A DNA stretch of 64,000 bases from Whitmania pigra (taxonomy: Eukaryota; Annelida; Clitellata; Hirudinida; Haemopidae): NCBI GenBank assembly GCA_021613335.1, contig JAJTWR010000034.1, positions 28,501 through 92,500 of the forward strand, in the 5' to 3' direction. Below the pieces are notes generated by a model, which did no database searches, was not told where the DNA came from, and worked only from the letters and a program-made list of their open reading frames with translations. Positions 1 through 23,494 of this stretch are shown here, piece after piece; the first letter of the stretch is position 1, and each line of letters opens with the position of its first letter. Made by a program: the position numbers and the translations under genes.

Positions 1-148
1 CCATGGGTTGTGAACAACTTTCTGATTCATGCTGCACTTCTGTGGTTTCATTTTTTTCTAAACTAATTTCTCTTAAAACTTCCCTGAGGCTCTCTACATC
101 ATTTTCTGCATTAGCTTCATCTAATTTTTGAACAGTGTGCTTTGATTT
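1..148 (-). CDS. Probable partial exon, unknown acidic protein
   Basis: On the minus strand there is an open frame from a splice acceptor (reading ...tttgctag, just above 148) to the window edge, about 49 codons without a stop in very AT-rich surroundings. It begins K-S-K-H-T-V and runs through an E/N/D-rich, helix-prone stretch (for example LDEANAENDVESLREVLREI). Codon use and charge pattern look like coding sequence, perhaps coiled coil. The remainder of the gene would lie left of the window. I do not recognise the protein. Confidence 0.4.
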
Positions 149-820
149 CTAGCAAATTAAACAATTTTCAAAATTAAGAAAAACTCATACACATATTCCA
201 AATGCAATAATGAACAATAATAATTCATAGTCTAATTAACAACATTTTAGTTATCTTAAACATTTTCATTTATTTATTTCATACGTTTCATTTCTCAATA
301 ATAAAACCTATGATCGCAATATACGTCTCAATTTGGTTACATTATCAATACAGGTTTATTGATAAATCTGACTAAGTTTGCCAATTTACCCTCTTAGAAC
401 GGCTTTTTGGTTTAACAAGTTCTGCCATTTCCTTTTCCTAGCTTTATAAAAAGCAACTTAAGACACACATTTTAAATAGCTCCTAGTTTTGTTTATCATG
501 GTCAAATCCAAAATTTAAAAGTGAGTAATTAGATAATTAATATTTAAAATGATTTGTTTTTGCAAATATTTATGAAGGTTTTATAAAACAATTTAAACAA
601 ACAAAATATAAGTACATCATTTGAAGAGTTAGTTATAGCAATGCACTTGGGTCGTATCAAGTGATACATTATTTGGGTTTCAGCATTGTCATCAAAATTA
701 ATGTTTTGATAAATATGCATACCTTTAAACGTTTGTGCCATTTCATGTTACGCATTTAAAATGCTGAAAATATATACAGTCGAACACGGTTGCGTATTTC
801 CAAACCCAAACCAGCTAAAC
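149..820. other. AT-rich intergenic or intronic stretch
   Basis: No coding signal, RNA gene or clear repeat seen. Either the intron upstream of the partial exon at the left edge or intergenic DNA. Confidence 0.4.
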
Positions 821-822
821 TG

Positions 823-1712
823 TCACTGTGAGCGACGAAGCAATCGTTTTGGAAATATTTCTGCATACTTATCTGCTTTGAGCGCATTGTTGTATTGTAG
901 TCTGTCCTCCCACGGAACCGTCAGCTCCACCAGAATGATGGCATCTGTCGACGGCGATACGAGCACCGGATCCGGCCTCTTGCCACTTTCTATCAGCGCC
1001 TGGGGGTAGTGCCTCATCCCTTCTAAATCGGCTGCGACTGTCCAGTCGTTTGCCTCTAAAAAAATGTCTCGCCTGGGGGTTTGACATCTCTTTTTGCAGA
1101 GATGTGCGAAGCCCTCACGTAAGAAGTATATCTTTCGCTGATTTGCGATCGTACGCGAGTTTGCTTCGGAGAGTGCTGCTTTTGCGGCTTCACACACTTC
1201 TCGAAGGACCTGGTTATGTCGACATGTGACCATTGGCAAGGGCATACGTGCAATTGCTGAGCACGTGATGCAGTGTCTCGGTTCCGCCGGAGAGCCGGCA
1301 TTCGGTGTCTTCCACCAGACAATTCTGCAAATTGTCCGTGGATGGCAATCTGTCGTACCTTATCGCGTAGGCAAGTCGGAACGGGGACATCTTCACATGT
1401 CGCTCCAGGTAAGGGATCGTTGCATCACGTCTTCCCAAGTTGTCCACTTACCCTGCTATGACTGCTGAACTGCCTTCGTGACTCGGTCCTGTTCCACTTT
1501 TCGCCTCCTTTCCTGGATAATCATAGTGGCTTTGACTGATGAGCTTGCCTGGGACCATTTTGGCAGGTGGTTCCATCCTACTGCATGACGATCTGTCTGG
1601 GTAGGACTTCTCACTTCCTCGAACATCAGCTCGGCAAATGATTCATCGATCTCATTCTGCGCTCGGAATTTCCTTCTAGATCTGAGCAGTGGCTTGATTT
1701 CGAGGATCCTGC
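823..1712 (-). mobile_element. Fossil non-LTR retrotransposon, C-terminal zinc-knuckle and endonuclease-like region
   Basis: Read on the minus strand the order is that of the C-terminal part of many invertebrate non-LTR polyproteins. First comes a basic region near 1712-1460 (VEQDRVTKAVQQS, then GKWTTWEDVMQRSLTWSDM). Next is KMSPFRLAYAIR, a cysteine/histidine knuckle of the form C-R-L-(C)-G-G-x-E-T-L-H-H-V-L-S-N-C, WRHNQVL-like residues, and finally RPD...LVELTVPWED with KYAE. The RPD and ELTVPWE residues recall PD-(D/E)XK-type endonucleases of these elements. It is broken by an in-frame stop and at least two frame changes, and no reverse transcriptase core remains. The GC content is clearly higher than that of the flanks, and the boundary near 1712 is abrupt, as expected of an inserted fragment. 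Confidence 0.8.
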
Positions 1713-1944
1713 TATAATATATGTATATTATTATGTATTATATGTGTATTACATTATCTTAACATGTACTTGAAATATCTTTATGTACATAATATGCGTT
1801 AATAAATGGGAATGTACAGGCACATGTTTTTGATGGTATTTTTATATTGATACTTTATATTGATAACAACAATATGTACATAAATGTTTGCTAACAACAT
1901 AAGGCAAGTGTAAACCAACTATTAGCAGATATTTACCAATATGT

Positions 1945-2010
1945 AATAGGGGGCCGTCCATAAAGTACGTCTTGCTCGAAGGGTGAGGAGGTTAACCTAT
2001 GTGTGACGTC
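1945..2010 (+). mobile_element. Terminal repeat of a DNA transposon (solo end)
   Basis: The sequence GGGGGCCGTCCATAAAGTAC followed by a G-rich tract and TGACGTCACGC matches the left terminus of the element at 27901-29045. No partner inverted repeat is visible to the right before the minisatellite, so this is a truncated or solo end. Confidence 0.6.
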
Positions 2011-2229
2011 ACGCAAATTAGAAAATTAAAATAAATTTTCAAAATTGCATTTTTCCGTTCGTTTCTGAAATCTCGTTCATTTTCCGCTATTTTATCAGCA
2101 TTGTTCCATCATTTTATCACAATTTTTAACAATAAGTCCACCATTTTCAACAAAAGTTCATCATTATAACACCCTTCAAATCACGACAAATCACCTAAAC
2201 CGAGGCAAAAGTCAACGTAATACGGTTTC

Positions 2230-2572
2230 AGTCATACTCTAAAAAAAAACCAAGTCAAAAGCCCACGAGTGCCTCTCACAGCCGGCGCTAAATGTTGGGT
2301 CCAGAAAATCAAAACCGACAGGGACATACGGCTGATCACTGGATGCAGCCCGCTACCCGAAAACGTAAGGAGATTTAAAGGGTCGAAACATTTAAAGACA
2401 GGGAAAACTCTTCTGAGGATCCATGTCGGAGGAAAAAGTCAACCTCAACAGAGACTGGAGAGAACAAAGGCTATGATAAGGATGTCTGAGGCCTCAGAAG
2501 AAGCATCAATCTGGATCTGGCACATGGGGAGCCAGAGGTCTTGCAGGAAAACAGGGGGAAAGCTGTCGGTCT
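2230..2572. other. Unidentified GC-richer segment
   Basis: Markedly less AT-rich than its flanks and open for about 110 codons on the plus strand up to the minisatellite, but that reading starts from a non-ATG codon and resembles no family I know. It is probably part of an unidentified repeat lying between the transposon end and the minisatellite. Confidence 0.3.
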
Positions 2573-3535
2573 CCAGTATCACCATTTTCTCACCATTTTT
2601 CACCATAAGTTAACCATAAAATCACCATTTTTCACCATAAGTTCAGCATAAAATTTATCACCATATAACCATTTTCTCAACATTTTTCACCTTAAGTTCA
2701 CCATTATCTCATCATTTTCCACCATAATTTCACCCTTTTATCACCATTTGTCACCATAAAATCACCATTTTTCACCATATGTCCCACCATTTTTCACCAT
2801 ATGTTAACCTTAAGTTCACCATTTTCTCATAATTTCTCACCATAAGTTCACCATTTTATCACAATTTTTCACCATAGGTTCACCATTTTGTAACCATTTT
2901 TCACCATATGTTCACCATTTTCTAACCATTTTCTCACTATGTTTCATCATAAGTTCACCATAAAATCACTACTTTTCACCATAAGTTCATCATAAAATTA
3001 CCATCGTTTCACCATTTTTCACCATTTCACCATAAATTCACCATTTTTCAGCGTATGTTCACCATTTTTCACCATAAGTTCACTATTTTATCACCATTTT
3101 TCACTATAATATCACCATTTTATCACCATTTTTCACCATAAGTTCACCATAAAATCACCATTTTTCACCATAATATCACCATTTTATCACCATTTTCACC
3201 ATATGTTCAATATTTTATCACCATTTTCTCACCATAAGTTCACCATTTCCCACCATAAGTTCACCCTTTTTCACCATAAGTTCACGATATTCCCACCATT
3301 TTCACCATACGTTTACCATTTTATCACCATTTTCTCACCATTTTTCACCATAAGTTCACCATATTCCCACCATTTTTCACCATAAGTTCATCATTTTATC
3401 ACCTTTTCTCACCATTTGTCACCATAAGTTCACATTATCACCATTTTATCACCATTTTTCACCAAAAGTTCACCTTAAAATTACCATTTTTCACCATATG
3501 TTCACCATTTTCCCACCATTTTTCACCATATTTCC
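2573..3535. repeat. Degenerate minisatellite of CACCAT units, about 0.95 kb
   Basis: Dozens of copies of short units built from CACCATTTT, TCACCATAAG and TTCACCAT alternate in a loose higher-order pattern of roughly 30 bp (CACCATTTTTCACCATAAGT and variants such as CACCATATGT and CACCATAAAAT). Units vary in sequence and spacing, so this is an old tandem array and not a CRISPR array. Apparent reading frames inside it are repeat artefacts. Confidence 0.9.
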
Positions 3536-4200
3536 AACAAAACAAAATATTTCATCATTATTTTCTCTTAAATATGAAAATGTTTTGTTATCCATTTAAG
3601 TATTAAATTATCAATTCCTAATGTAGGCCCTTATTGTCCTCACATAAACCAGTCATGAAATTTGCACTCCGAACCAGATAAGGTATTCTGATTCTTAATC
3701 GTCAGAAGGTCCCGTGTTCAAATCTCAGGAGAGACATTGACTCCATCGTTGCAGTCGACCCTAGAAATTGTTTCTAAGCAGCTGTTGAGGTGCATATGTT
3801 TTGTTACGCTCTAGAAATTGACTCAATCTTTAAGCTCACTGTCATTCTGAAGTTAAACATTTATGATACTGAAAACATTTTATAAGTAAATAAAATATCA
3901 TAAAATATTAAAAATGGTGCATTATTATGGTCATGATACATTGTTTAATAAAATAATTATGTTGAATACATTTAAAAATGCTTTATAGTATGTTATATAA
4001 TATTGTATTTTAATTTAATTTTGCATAATTTAAGGTAATCCTGTAATAATATTGTATTTTAATTTAATTTGTCATAATTTAAGGTAATCCTGTTATAAAA
4101 CACACACGCCCATCTCCGATCCGTGTCCAAAAACGGAAATTGGAATATCGAAATGTTTGCCTAAGCAAGCTCATATTGAGTGACTGAAAATCAGTGAATA
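3536..4200. other. Non-coding, contains a 48-bp tandem duplication
   Basis: AT-rich without coding signal. A unit beginning TAATATTGTATTTTAATTTA is present twice in tandem (about 3998-4043 and 4046-4092). Near 3710 a pol III B-box-like string (TGTTCAAATCTC) may mark an old SINE, but no complete element can be delimited. Confidence 0.5.
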
Positions 4201-4204
4201 ATTA

Positions 4205-4372
4205 AGTGCATGGCTGGTTGCAAGAATGAATGGATTATTTAATGAATGGGTGTATGCATGAATGAATGAATGAATTATTTAATGAATTGGTGTATGGCTG
4301 AATGAATGAATTATTTAATGGATGGATGAATGGATTGGCGATTGGATGAATGAAAGAATGAATATGAGGAGA
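4205..4372. repeat. Degenerate AATG tetranucleotide repeat
   Basis: Interrupted GAATGAAT/GGATGAAT units separated by TTATTTAATG. Low-complexity, no gene. Confidence 0.75.
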
Positions 4373-6890
4373 AAGCAAGGCCTTCTCGTTCATCGTTTGA
4401 ATTGCAACCATCCAACGAACATTTTCCAAGCAATTTGCAAAGTAAATGCTGCTCCATCAATTGGATTTCTCTTTTCCACTGGGGAGATCTTTTCTATTAA
4501 TTACTGTTCTTACTTAATGTTAATTACTGTTATTACTTGCTATGAAATTTGAATTACTATTACTATTACCAGTAAAATTGCCATAGCATTACTATCATCG
4601 ATATAGTTTTAAATTTCGTAATGAAATTTCAATATTAAAGTTATGTGAAATTGACTTCAACAGACCAACGAATTTATTAAGAAAGGTTCTCAGAGATAAA
4701 CCGACTCAAAGTTAACAGTGTCGTAGTAACACTCTTAATGTGTTGTTAGTTGCACATTATTAATAAATTAATAACTATTTTTAAATTCACTTGCTAATTA
4801 TTGTTGTCGTAGTTGTTCTTACCGTTCTACATTCCTTACACTTAATATTCCTTGTTTCACTTGCAATTCCAAGTTACAGACGAAGCGCCAATCTCTTTGA
4901 ATTTGGCAGGCGAATGCGTTCCTCCATGGTCTGTCTCTTTCAATCAGATCAATTTTCGGAAAGAAAAAACTTCTTTCATTTTCTCCTTCTTCTGCCCATC
5001 TGTCCATCTGTCCATCGTTCGTACTTCGTTCGATTTTCCGTCATTCCTTCTCCGAAATAAATTCATTCAAGTACATCGTCCGATGAGATATTTTTCTTTT
5101 GAAACGAATCGTCATCAGCAGAAGAAATGCGTTAATACCATTCCGACGATTATATTAAATTATTAATTAATTTTTGATATTAGTTGTTAAAATATTTTAA
5201 CAAATAACAACAATTAGTTTTTTAGGAGTTTTTATTCTTTATTTTTTGAAATAAGTAATTGCACATCAATGGAAAACAAAATGAAATGAAAAACAATAAC
5301 TTCGGCCTTCAAACTGCTTTTCCACTCTTCGTCATGAAATTATATTATATTAATTAATTTATATAATTAATTTTACCAAAAGCACTGACAAAATGTAACA
5401 AACAAATATCCAATTATCGAAAAACTGAATAGTGAAATGGCAAATAATAAGTATTATTATTATTATCAATGCATCATTTGAATGAATTTTAATTGACGGA
5501 TGTTAAAGGGCAAGATTAAAAATCTTCTGAAATTTATAAGGATCATTAAATGGAGAAAAGCTTAAAGTTGGATTTAGAGAATGAATATGCTCTAATAAAT
5601 CACTAATTGCTACTCAATCATTGATAAAGAATTTATTGTTAAGGCGGTATTTTCTGAATTACTTAGATGCTTTTAGGTGAAAATGATAATAATGAAATTT
5701 AATTATAATTTTATAATTTAATAATTTTATGAATATAGTGTAAATTATCCATAAGTTTGATATTTTAAACCGAATGTTTTCACTTGTTTCTCCAATTTGA
5801 TGGTGCTTATAATGATGATGATGATATTTACTGTTTCAAAGATAACAGATGTGATCAGAGCAATAATAAGTGGTAAATCGAAGAATTGTTGTATTTGTAT
5901 ATAGTTTATACAAAAGCCCAATCACTTGTGTGGCAATGTGAACTTGATTGCAACACGTTGCGACTATATTTCCATGACTGCATCATCCAGTTCATAGAAA
6001 TAATAAACTATACCTTTGACGTATTAATTAATAATATTTTAACAACAATTCACAGGTGTCAGACAAAGGTGCGGGAGTGAAATATTCTTATTTGCGACAT
6101 AATTTAAAATAGAAGATACCAACTAAAAAAGTATAAAATAAAATAAAATAAAATTACTAGATAAAAAATGAGCAAATTGAACTTGAAATTAAAATTTAGA
6201 CTAAATGAGTGGAGTAATAAAAAAAAAAATAAAATAAAAAATAATAATAATAATAAATCTAACAAAACTCTAATCATTTTCTATCAATTAATAAAAACAA
6301 GATTTCAGAATATACATTTGTCTGAAAAAAATGTTGTTAAAATTCGTGGCTCTATTGAAGATTTAAGGAGACCAGGTATGAGCTAATTAAGAATGGAGGA
6401 AGGTTTTCTGATTTTTTTAAAATGTTATTTTATCGATCCACTCTCTTATTGCTAAGATATTTTTATTATTAATGACTCATTTTTAAAATGTATTGCAGTC
6501 GTTGATGATGAATCATTGCTTCAGAAGTAATTATTATTAATTTATTAAATAACTTGAATATATAAATATGATTTCGTTCGAAAGATAATTAATAAAAATT
6601 ACAATCACGATTATTACTAATACATATTTATAACATTAAATATTATAATATTAATTTTTATTAATTATTTATATTGCTTTATTTATTAATATAATTGTTT
6701 CAAGTTCCTCCTACAAACGCAAGTTCCAACTGCAGAAAAGAACATCAAATCTACAATTCTTAAATCGCACTAAGCAGTTACAACGCAATAAATGATAATT
6801 ATTTTGATTAATTACTGTACTTCAAGAAAATATTATTTTCAAAATATAAATAAATAAACTTCGAAATAAAAAAAAAGACTTGAGCATCCT
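4373..6890. other. AT-rich intergenic region with one less AT-rich patch
   Basis: Mostly AT-rich sequence with short A- and TAA-rich runs. A patch at about 4840-5120 is less AT-rich and open in several frames. On the minus strand it offers an ATG-initiated 62-codon frame ending at a possible GTAAGA donor, but no family resemblance or partner exon was found. Confidence 0.4.
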
Positions 6891-6904
6891 GTGCGCATTG
6901 AAGC

Positions 6905-6970
6905 TTAGGTTTATAAAACCTGGATGTTTTCAGTTGAGAGGACCAGCACCAAGCTATCACAATGTCGGCT
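6905..6970 (+). promoter_or_regulatory. Possible core promoter of the SUEL/CUB membrane-protein gene
   Basis: A TATA-like TTTATAAAAC is followed about 20 bases later by TCAGTTG, resembling an Inr, and then a less AT-rich stretch. It lies about 0.7 kb upstream of the signal-peptide exon on the same strand. The spacing is slightly short for a canonical TATA-Inr pair and there is no transcript evidence. A short ATG-initiated nine-codon frame follows (near 6962) and could be an upstream ORF. Confidence 0.25.
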
Positions 6971-6999
6971 GTCGTGCGTGAAGAAAATTAATTAACTGA

Positions 7000-7065
7000 A
7001 TTATAAAAATTAACTGAATTATAAAAATTAACTGAATTATAAAAATTAACTGAAATGTAAAAAGC
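7000..7065. repeat. 18-bp tandem repeat, about 4 copies
   Basis: Tandem copies of AATTAACTGAATTATAAA, the last one diverged. Short array, no coding content. Confidence 0.8.
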
Positions 7066-7645
7066 AACTGGACTTAGTGAGTGTGTTATCGAATAATATC
7101 GTGAACTATAAGATTATCCGCTGCTAGTTAATTTTAATCCTGATTATATCCTACTTAAATTAAGGTTGGCAGTGCAAAGACAAATCTTACGTTCAGATTA
7201 ATTGAACATTGAAATAAACTATTAACTTTTAATAAATTATAATTAATTTATAAGGCTCCGTTGATATTTATGACGAATGGCTTACATTTGCTGATATATT
7301 AAACAGATTTATAAAAAGAATGATTAACACATAATAATATTCAATATTTATGAATTACTAGGTCAAAATAACAATCACGAATAATAAAGGCTGAAGTATT
7401 AAACAATTACCTTTTTAAGTATAATTAATTCTCGATATTTATCATCATAAACCTCGAGCCAAATGAAATTGCACAACAAATTGCACTTATTTTTATGTGT
7501 CATAATAAGAATTAATTAATAACATTTGTAATGCATGATCAAATTTACAACTGACTTAATAAAATATATCAATTAATTTGATAATATTTAATAGTATATA
7601 GATAATATATAGTATGCAGTAATATCAAAATAATATTTTTAAAAT

Positions 7646-19564
<11,919 letters not shown>

Positions 19565-22473
19565 TTACAATCTTAATTAATTTTTTTTATTTAAATACTA
19601 TTTCATCGTTCATTCAAATGTTCATCTAATTGCATTTATTTAGTCGGTCTGCATAGTCAAAGGTGAAAAGTTGAATATTGGAACTACGGAAATATTTTGC
19701 TTTTTCGAGAATATTTTAAAATTGCTTGATTTAATAAATTTCGATTGTAACGCTCTTAAACTTTGATGTTAATTTGGGTTAATGTAATAGTTATGATTTT
19801 TAGATTATTATTAATATTAAAACATAATTAAGTAATGTCACTAAGGTTGATTACTTGCTTAATTTCTTAATTAAATAATTAGTTATTAATTAAATAATAA
19901 AATTAGTAAATAATAACTTAAGTAATTAAATAATAATTATTAATTTATTTTAATGTTTGTAATAATTACAAATAGTTAATTATTAATAAGTAATTAAATA
20001 TTCATCCACTTAAATCTTTCATTTGATTTCCAATGAAAACAAAATCCTGCAAAGAAGTAAGTGTTTAAACTTGTCACGTTAGCTGAAATTCTGGCTTTTG
20101 TTTTGGAAATAATTTTAATTTATTGTGAACTGATCATATACAATTATATTCCGCTGATTCATTATATGTAATTAAAATAATTTATTTAAATAATCTTGTT
20201 CTAAATAGTGTAATAAGTTAATTACATTTTTTAATTGCAACACAATATGGTGAGAATAATGTAATTACATCATTCAAGGAGGAAAGGAATCTTTAAAATA
20301 ATTTCTCTCAAGAGTCCTTGAAATGCAGGAGCTCAGGACGTCACGTTGTCGTTTTCCTCATTAAGTCTGAGTACTTGGAGGTCATCATCATCATCACCAT
20401 CCTCCTCGATGTCATCATCATCCTCACCATCCTCCTCGCTGTTGTCATCATCATCATCACTATCCTCCTCGCTGTTGTCATCATCATCATCACCACTAAC
20501 ATCATCATTACAATTATCTTCATCACAATCGTGCTGACGACCAGCATCATCTTCCCGATAGTTACGTTATTACTTAATTCTTGATTGGCATCTTTAGCGG
20601 ACAAATTAGTAATGTCAGCAGTACTTGTATATAATTAATATTAGCTAATCATACTTCTAGTTTAATCTTTAATTTAACTGACACACTTATTCAAGTATCA
20701 AGTTATTTATCATTCAAGCCAGAACCAAACGAACTAACGAACGAATGAGGAATTAAGGATATGCACTCAAAGAAAGTTCATTTCGATGGCGTGCAAGATT
20801 TTAGAATTTTAAAATGTTGTTAAAATGTATTTCACAAATTATATCTTAATTAATGGATATGAAATCAGCCATTCCTCCAATGACATTTCGAAATATTTTT
20901 TTGCATCAATAAATTCTCAAACTTCATATTCAATAATTTAATTACATTATTTAAACAAAATATTTTTTTAAATCCTTAAATTTTAATAATTTCTTAATAA
21001 ATGGTGCAATGTTTTTGTTTGATTTTTAAAATATTTTAAGATTTCAATTTTAATTGATTAAACCTTCATTCATGTCGCCATAGTCATCATGGGTGAATTT
21101 GGAATAATTGATGGCTTCATAATCCTTATCTTGTCCTTGCAGACGTCAAGAGGTTGAACAAGAGGCCAGGCATTCATTCATCCACTTTTTTATTCATTCA
21201 TTCACTTGACCATCTTTTTAACTAGGCACTCAATTATTCGCTAATCATTTACATTTGTTAATTAATTAACTCATTCATTGGTTTGTTCGTTCCATTATCC
21301 ATTCATTAATTTTTTAATCTATTTGTTCATTCATTCTCTAACTCATCCATTCATTCATTCATTCACTCATGCATTTGTTAATTCGGTCACTCTTACATTC
21401 AATTATTCACTCCTTCACTCACTCTTATCTCCATGATTGTCAGGGCAGACACGTTCCTTACGTCGTAATCCCCTCCTCCTCCCAAAAAAAAAAACAAAAA
21501 ATATTTTCTTCTTGCGTCGTTTCTTTTCCGATTACTTGTTTTGTTTCTTTCAACTTTTAAATGTGAAAGTTTTTAATGATTTTAAAATCATGAATAACTT
21601 CGTTATTATTTTCTAGTTAATAAACGCATAGGCAATCTGTTAAAGACTTTTTTATAATAATTTCTTAAAAGAACCTTATAATGGGCACAATTTAGATGCA
21701 TATTCAGAAGTTGAGGTCATGTAATAAAATATGTTTATGTCCACGAAATGAAATGACATCTATGGACGCAAGAGGAACTTACGTGGAATGTCCTTGATAA
21801 CCCATAAAAACATTTCAAACACAAGATTTGGTGTTGCATTAAATAAAACATCAAGAATTAAAATATTAAAATTAAATTAAAATATTACATCCAACAATTT
21901 ATTCCTCTTTGAGTATCTGGATCTTGTCCTTCCAAATTAAACACTTCCTTAAGTAAATTTCCGGGAAATAGTTCCAACGACTTTTCATCTGTCATCGTCA
22001 GATGTCATCGACGAGAGTGAGGATTTAGTTCATTCCTGATCCCGGTAATGATCATGAGTCATCCGTGGATGTCATGGTGCTTAATAAAACTAGAAAATAA
22101 GAAAACATAGCAATATTGACGAAAGTCCGTAAAAAAACAACACGATGAAATGATAATTTTAAAATAATAGTCCGTTTCAAATGAGACCAAAGTATTCAAG
22201 AAAATAAATTATTTTAATTTGCCATTGCATTGTAATTACTATTAATTTAACTCAGAGTGATCTAAGCGTTTCATTTATTTGAATTCCCATTCAGGTAAGA
22301 TAGTAATCTCCGATATCAAAATGATTTGCTTCTTCCCGCTGCAAATTAAAAAATAAAATGAATATATTTTTGAAATAATATGCTTAGTATTTGTATTTAA
22401 GTAGTTACTTAACGAAGGTCGCCAACGTTACTATGTAACCACTAGATTGCTGGTAATGACAAAAATTCTTATC
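19565..22473. other. Intergenic DNA with minisatellite and ATTC repeats
   Basis: AT-rich. About 20378-20540 is a 28-30-bp minisatellite (CTCGCTGTTGTCATCATCAT units), and about 21170-21430 holds degenerate ATTC tetranucleotides. TGACATCTGACGATGACAG-type GAT strings lie near 21990-22010. No gene is supported here. Confidence 0.6.
20378..20540. repeat. Minisatellite, unit about 28-30 bp
   Basis: Units made of TCATCATCATCACCATCCTC plus CTCGCTGTTG, three to four copies with drift. Confidence 0.7.
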
Positions 22474-22802
22474 TTAATCGAAAACTTCAGGATACAATTC
22501 AAAGGATTTTGAAATTTTCCTGACAAGCTCATTATTTGGGTTCTTTTCGAGGAAATCCAACAAAAACTTATTCATGCTATCATTACAAAGCTGAAAATGA
22601 TTAAAGGTTGTATGAGTTGAAAATAATAAACTTTAATTTATGTAAACTCACTGACATCATTACCGGTACTTTAAATTTGTTATTGCAAATCTGCATTACG
22701 AAATTATGATAAAGAAATGCTTAATTTAATATATTTAATTGAAATGAACAAAAATTGAAAGAGCACATGTACACTAACCGCAATTGGAGCCATACTGCAC
22801 AT
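22474..22802 (-). CDS. Candidate small three-exon gene, unknown 59-residue protein
   Basis: On the minus strand three short open exons join in phase 0 with good splice sites: 22779-22802 (MCSMAPIA, donor GTTAGT), 22652-22690 (ICNNKFKVPVMMS, acceptor cgtaatgcag, donor GTGAGT) and 22474-22590 (acceptor aatcattttcag, 38 codons then TAA; contains LCNDSMNKFLLDFLEKN and ends SFELYPEVFD). The last exon in particular reads like real protein. The start is uncertain: an AG at 22794 (tgtgcag) might be another acceptor, so more exons could lie upstream. A further open acceptor-led stretch (REEANHFDIGDYYLT) sits near 22295-22341. No family recognised and no signal peptide visible. Confidence 0.35.
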
Positions 22803-23039
22803 TTTTTTTTTCAGGTTTGAATTCGTTTATTTTCAAAAAACTATATTCAAATAGCCAAAAAAATCACACCAAAAAAAGATTCACAAATTCATTAATGAAC
22901 TATCCCAAGGGAATTAATTCCCGTCTAGGGAATCCCGTCGAAATCAACTTTCTAAAAAAAAATTAAGTGATTAAAATTAATAATCAATAAGAAAACAAAG
23001 TAATTTGTAACTTGTTATTAAAAAACAACAACTTATATA

Positions 23040-23236
23040 AGCTACAACTTTTGTCTTCAAATTCCACATCCTAGCAGTTTCTATCGGTAGATCTTTGTAT
23101 TTCATCCTCTTCTAGGTTTCTTTCTTCAAGACATTTACATCGTCCAGTATTGCCACATCAACTATCAAACAAATGTTATCCTTTTTGTTTAGGATTATTA
23201 AGTCTAGTCTGTTTGCAGGAAAGGCCCTAGCTGTGA
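23040..23236 (-). mobile_element. Fossil C-terminal fragment of a non-LTR retroelement
   Basis: The minus strand reads ANRLDLIILNKKDNICLIVD, then VAILDD and KRMKYKDLPIE with ARMWNLKTKVV, broken by one stop. That is the familiar pattern RPDI..NKK...IIDVAIPGD..V..KE.EK..KYKDL..E..RMWNVKTKV found at the C-terminus of many animal non-LTR reverse transcriptases. Only this tail remains. Confidence 0.7.
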
Positions 23237-23242
23237 TCCAGA

Positions 23243-23400
23243 GATGGGTAGTTACTAACTATAAGTAGTTAACTAATTACTTACTCTTAAAAAAAATAGT
23301 TAAAAAATAGTAGTTAACTTTAAAAGTGGTTAAATACTATTACTACAAATAGTTAACTACTCTTTAACTACTTTTAATAAAATGTTAAAATTTTAAAATA
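23243..23400. mobile_element. Possible hAT-type terminus
   Basis: CAGAGATGGGTAGTTACTAA begins a run of TAGTTAACTA-type subterminal repeats, typical of the ends of hAT elements. No matching opposite end was found. Confidence 0.4.
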
Positions 23401-23494
23401 AAATGAACAAAAATAAATTTTTTCCAATTTTACAATTTGGTACATCACTTTATAATCTTAGTTTCTTTGATTTCAAATTTTGCTTTCTATAGCC

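Noticed and set aside
2573..3535. Repeats resembling a CRISPR array
   Set aside because: Units are short, contiguous and degenerate with no constant repeat/unique spacer alternation, in a eukaryotic genome without cas genes.
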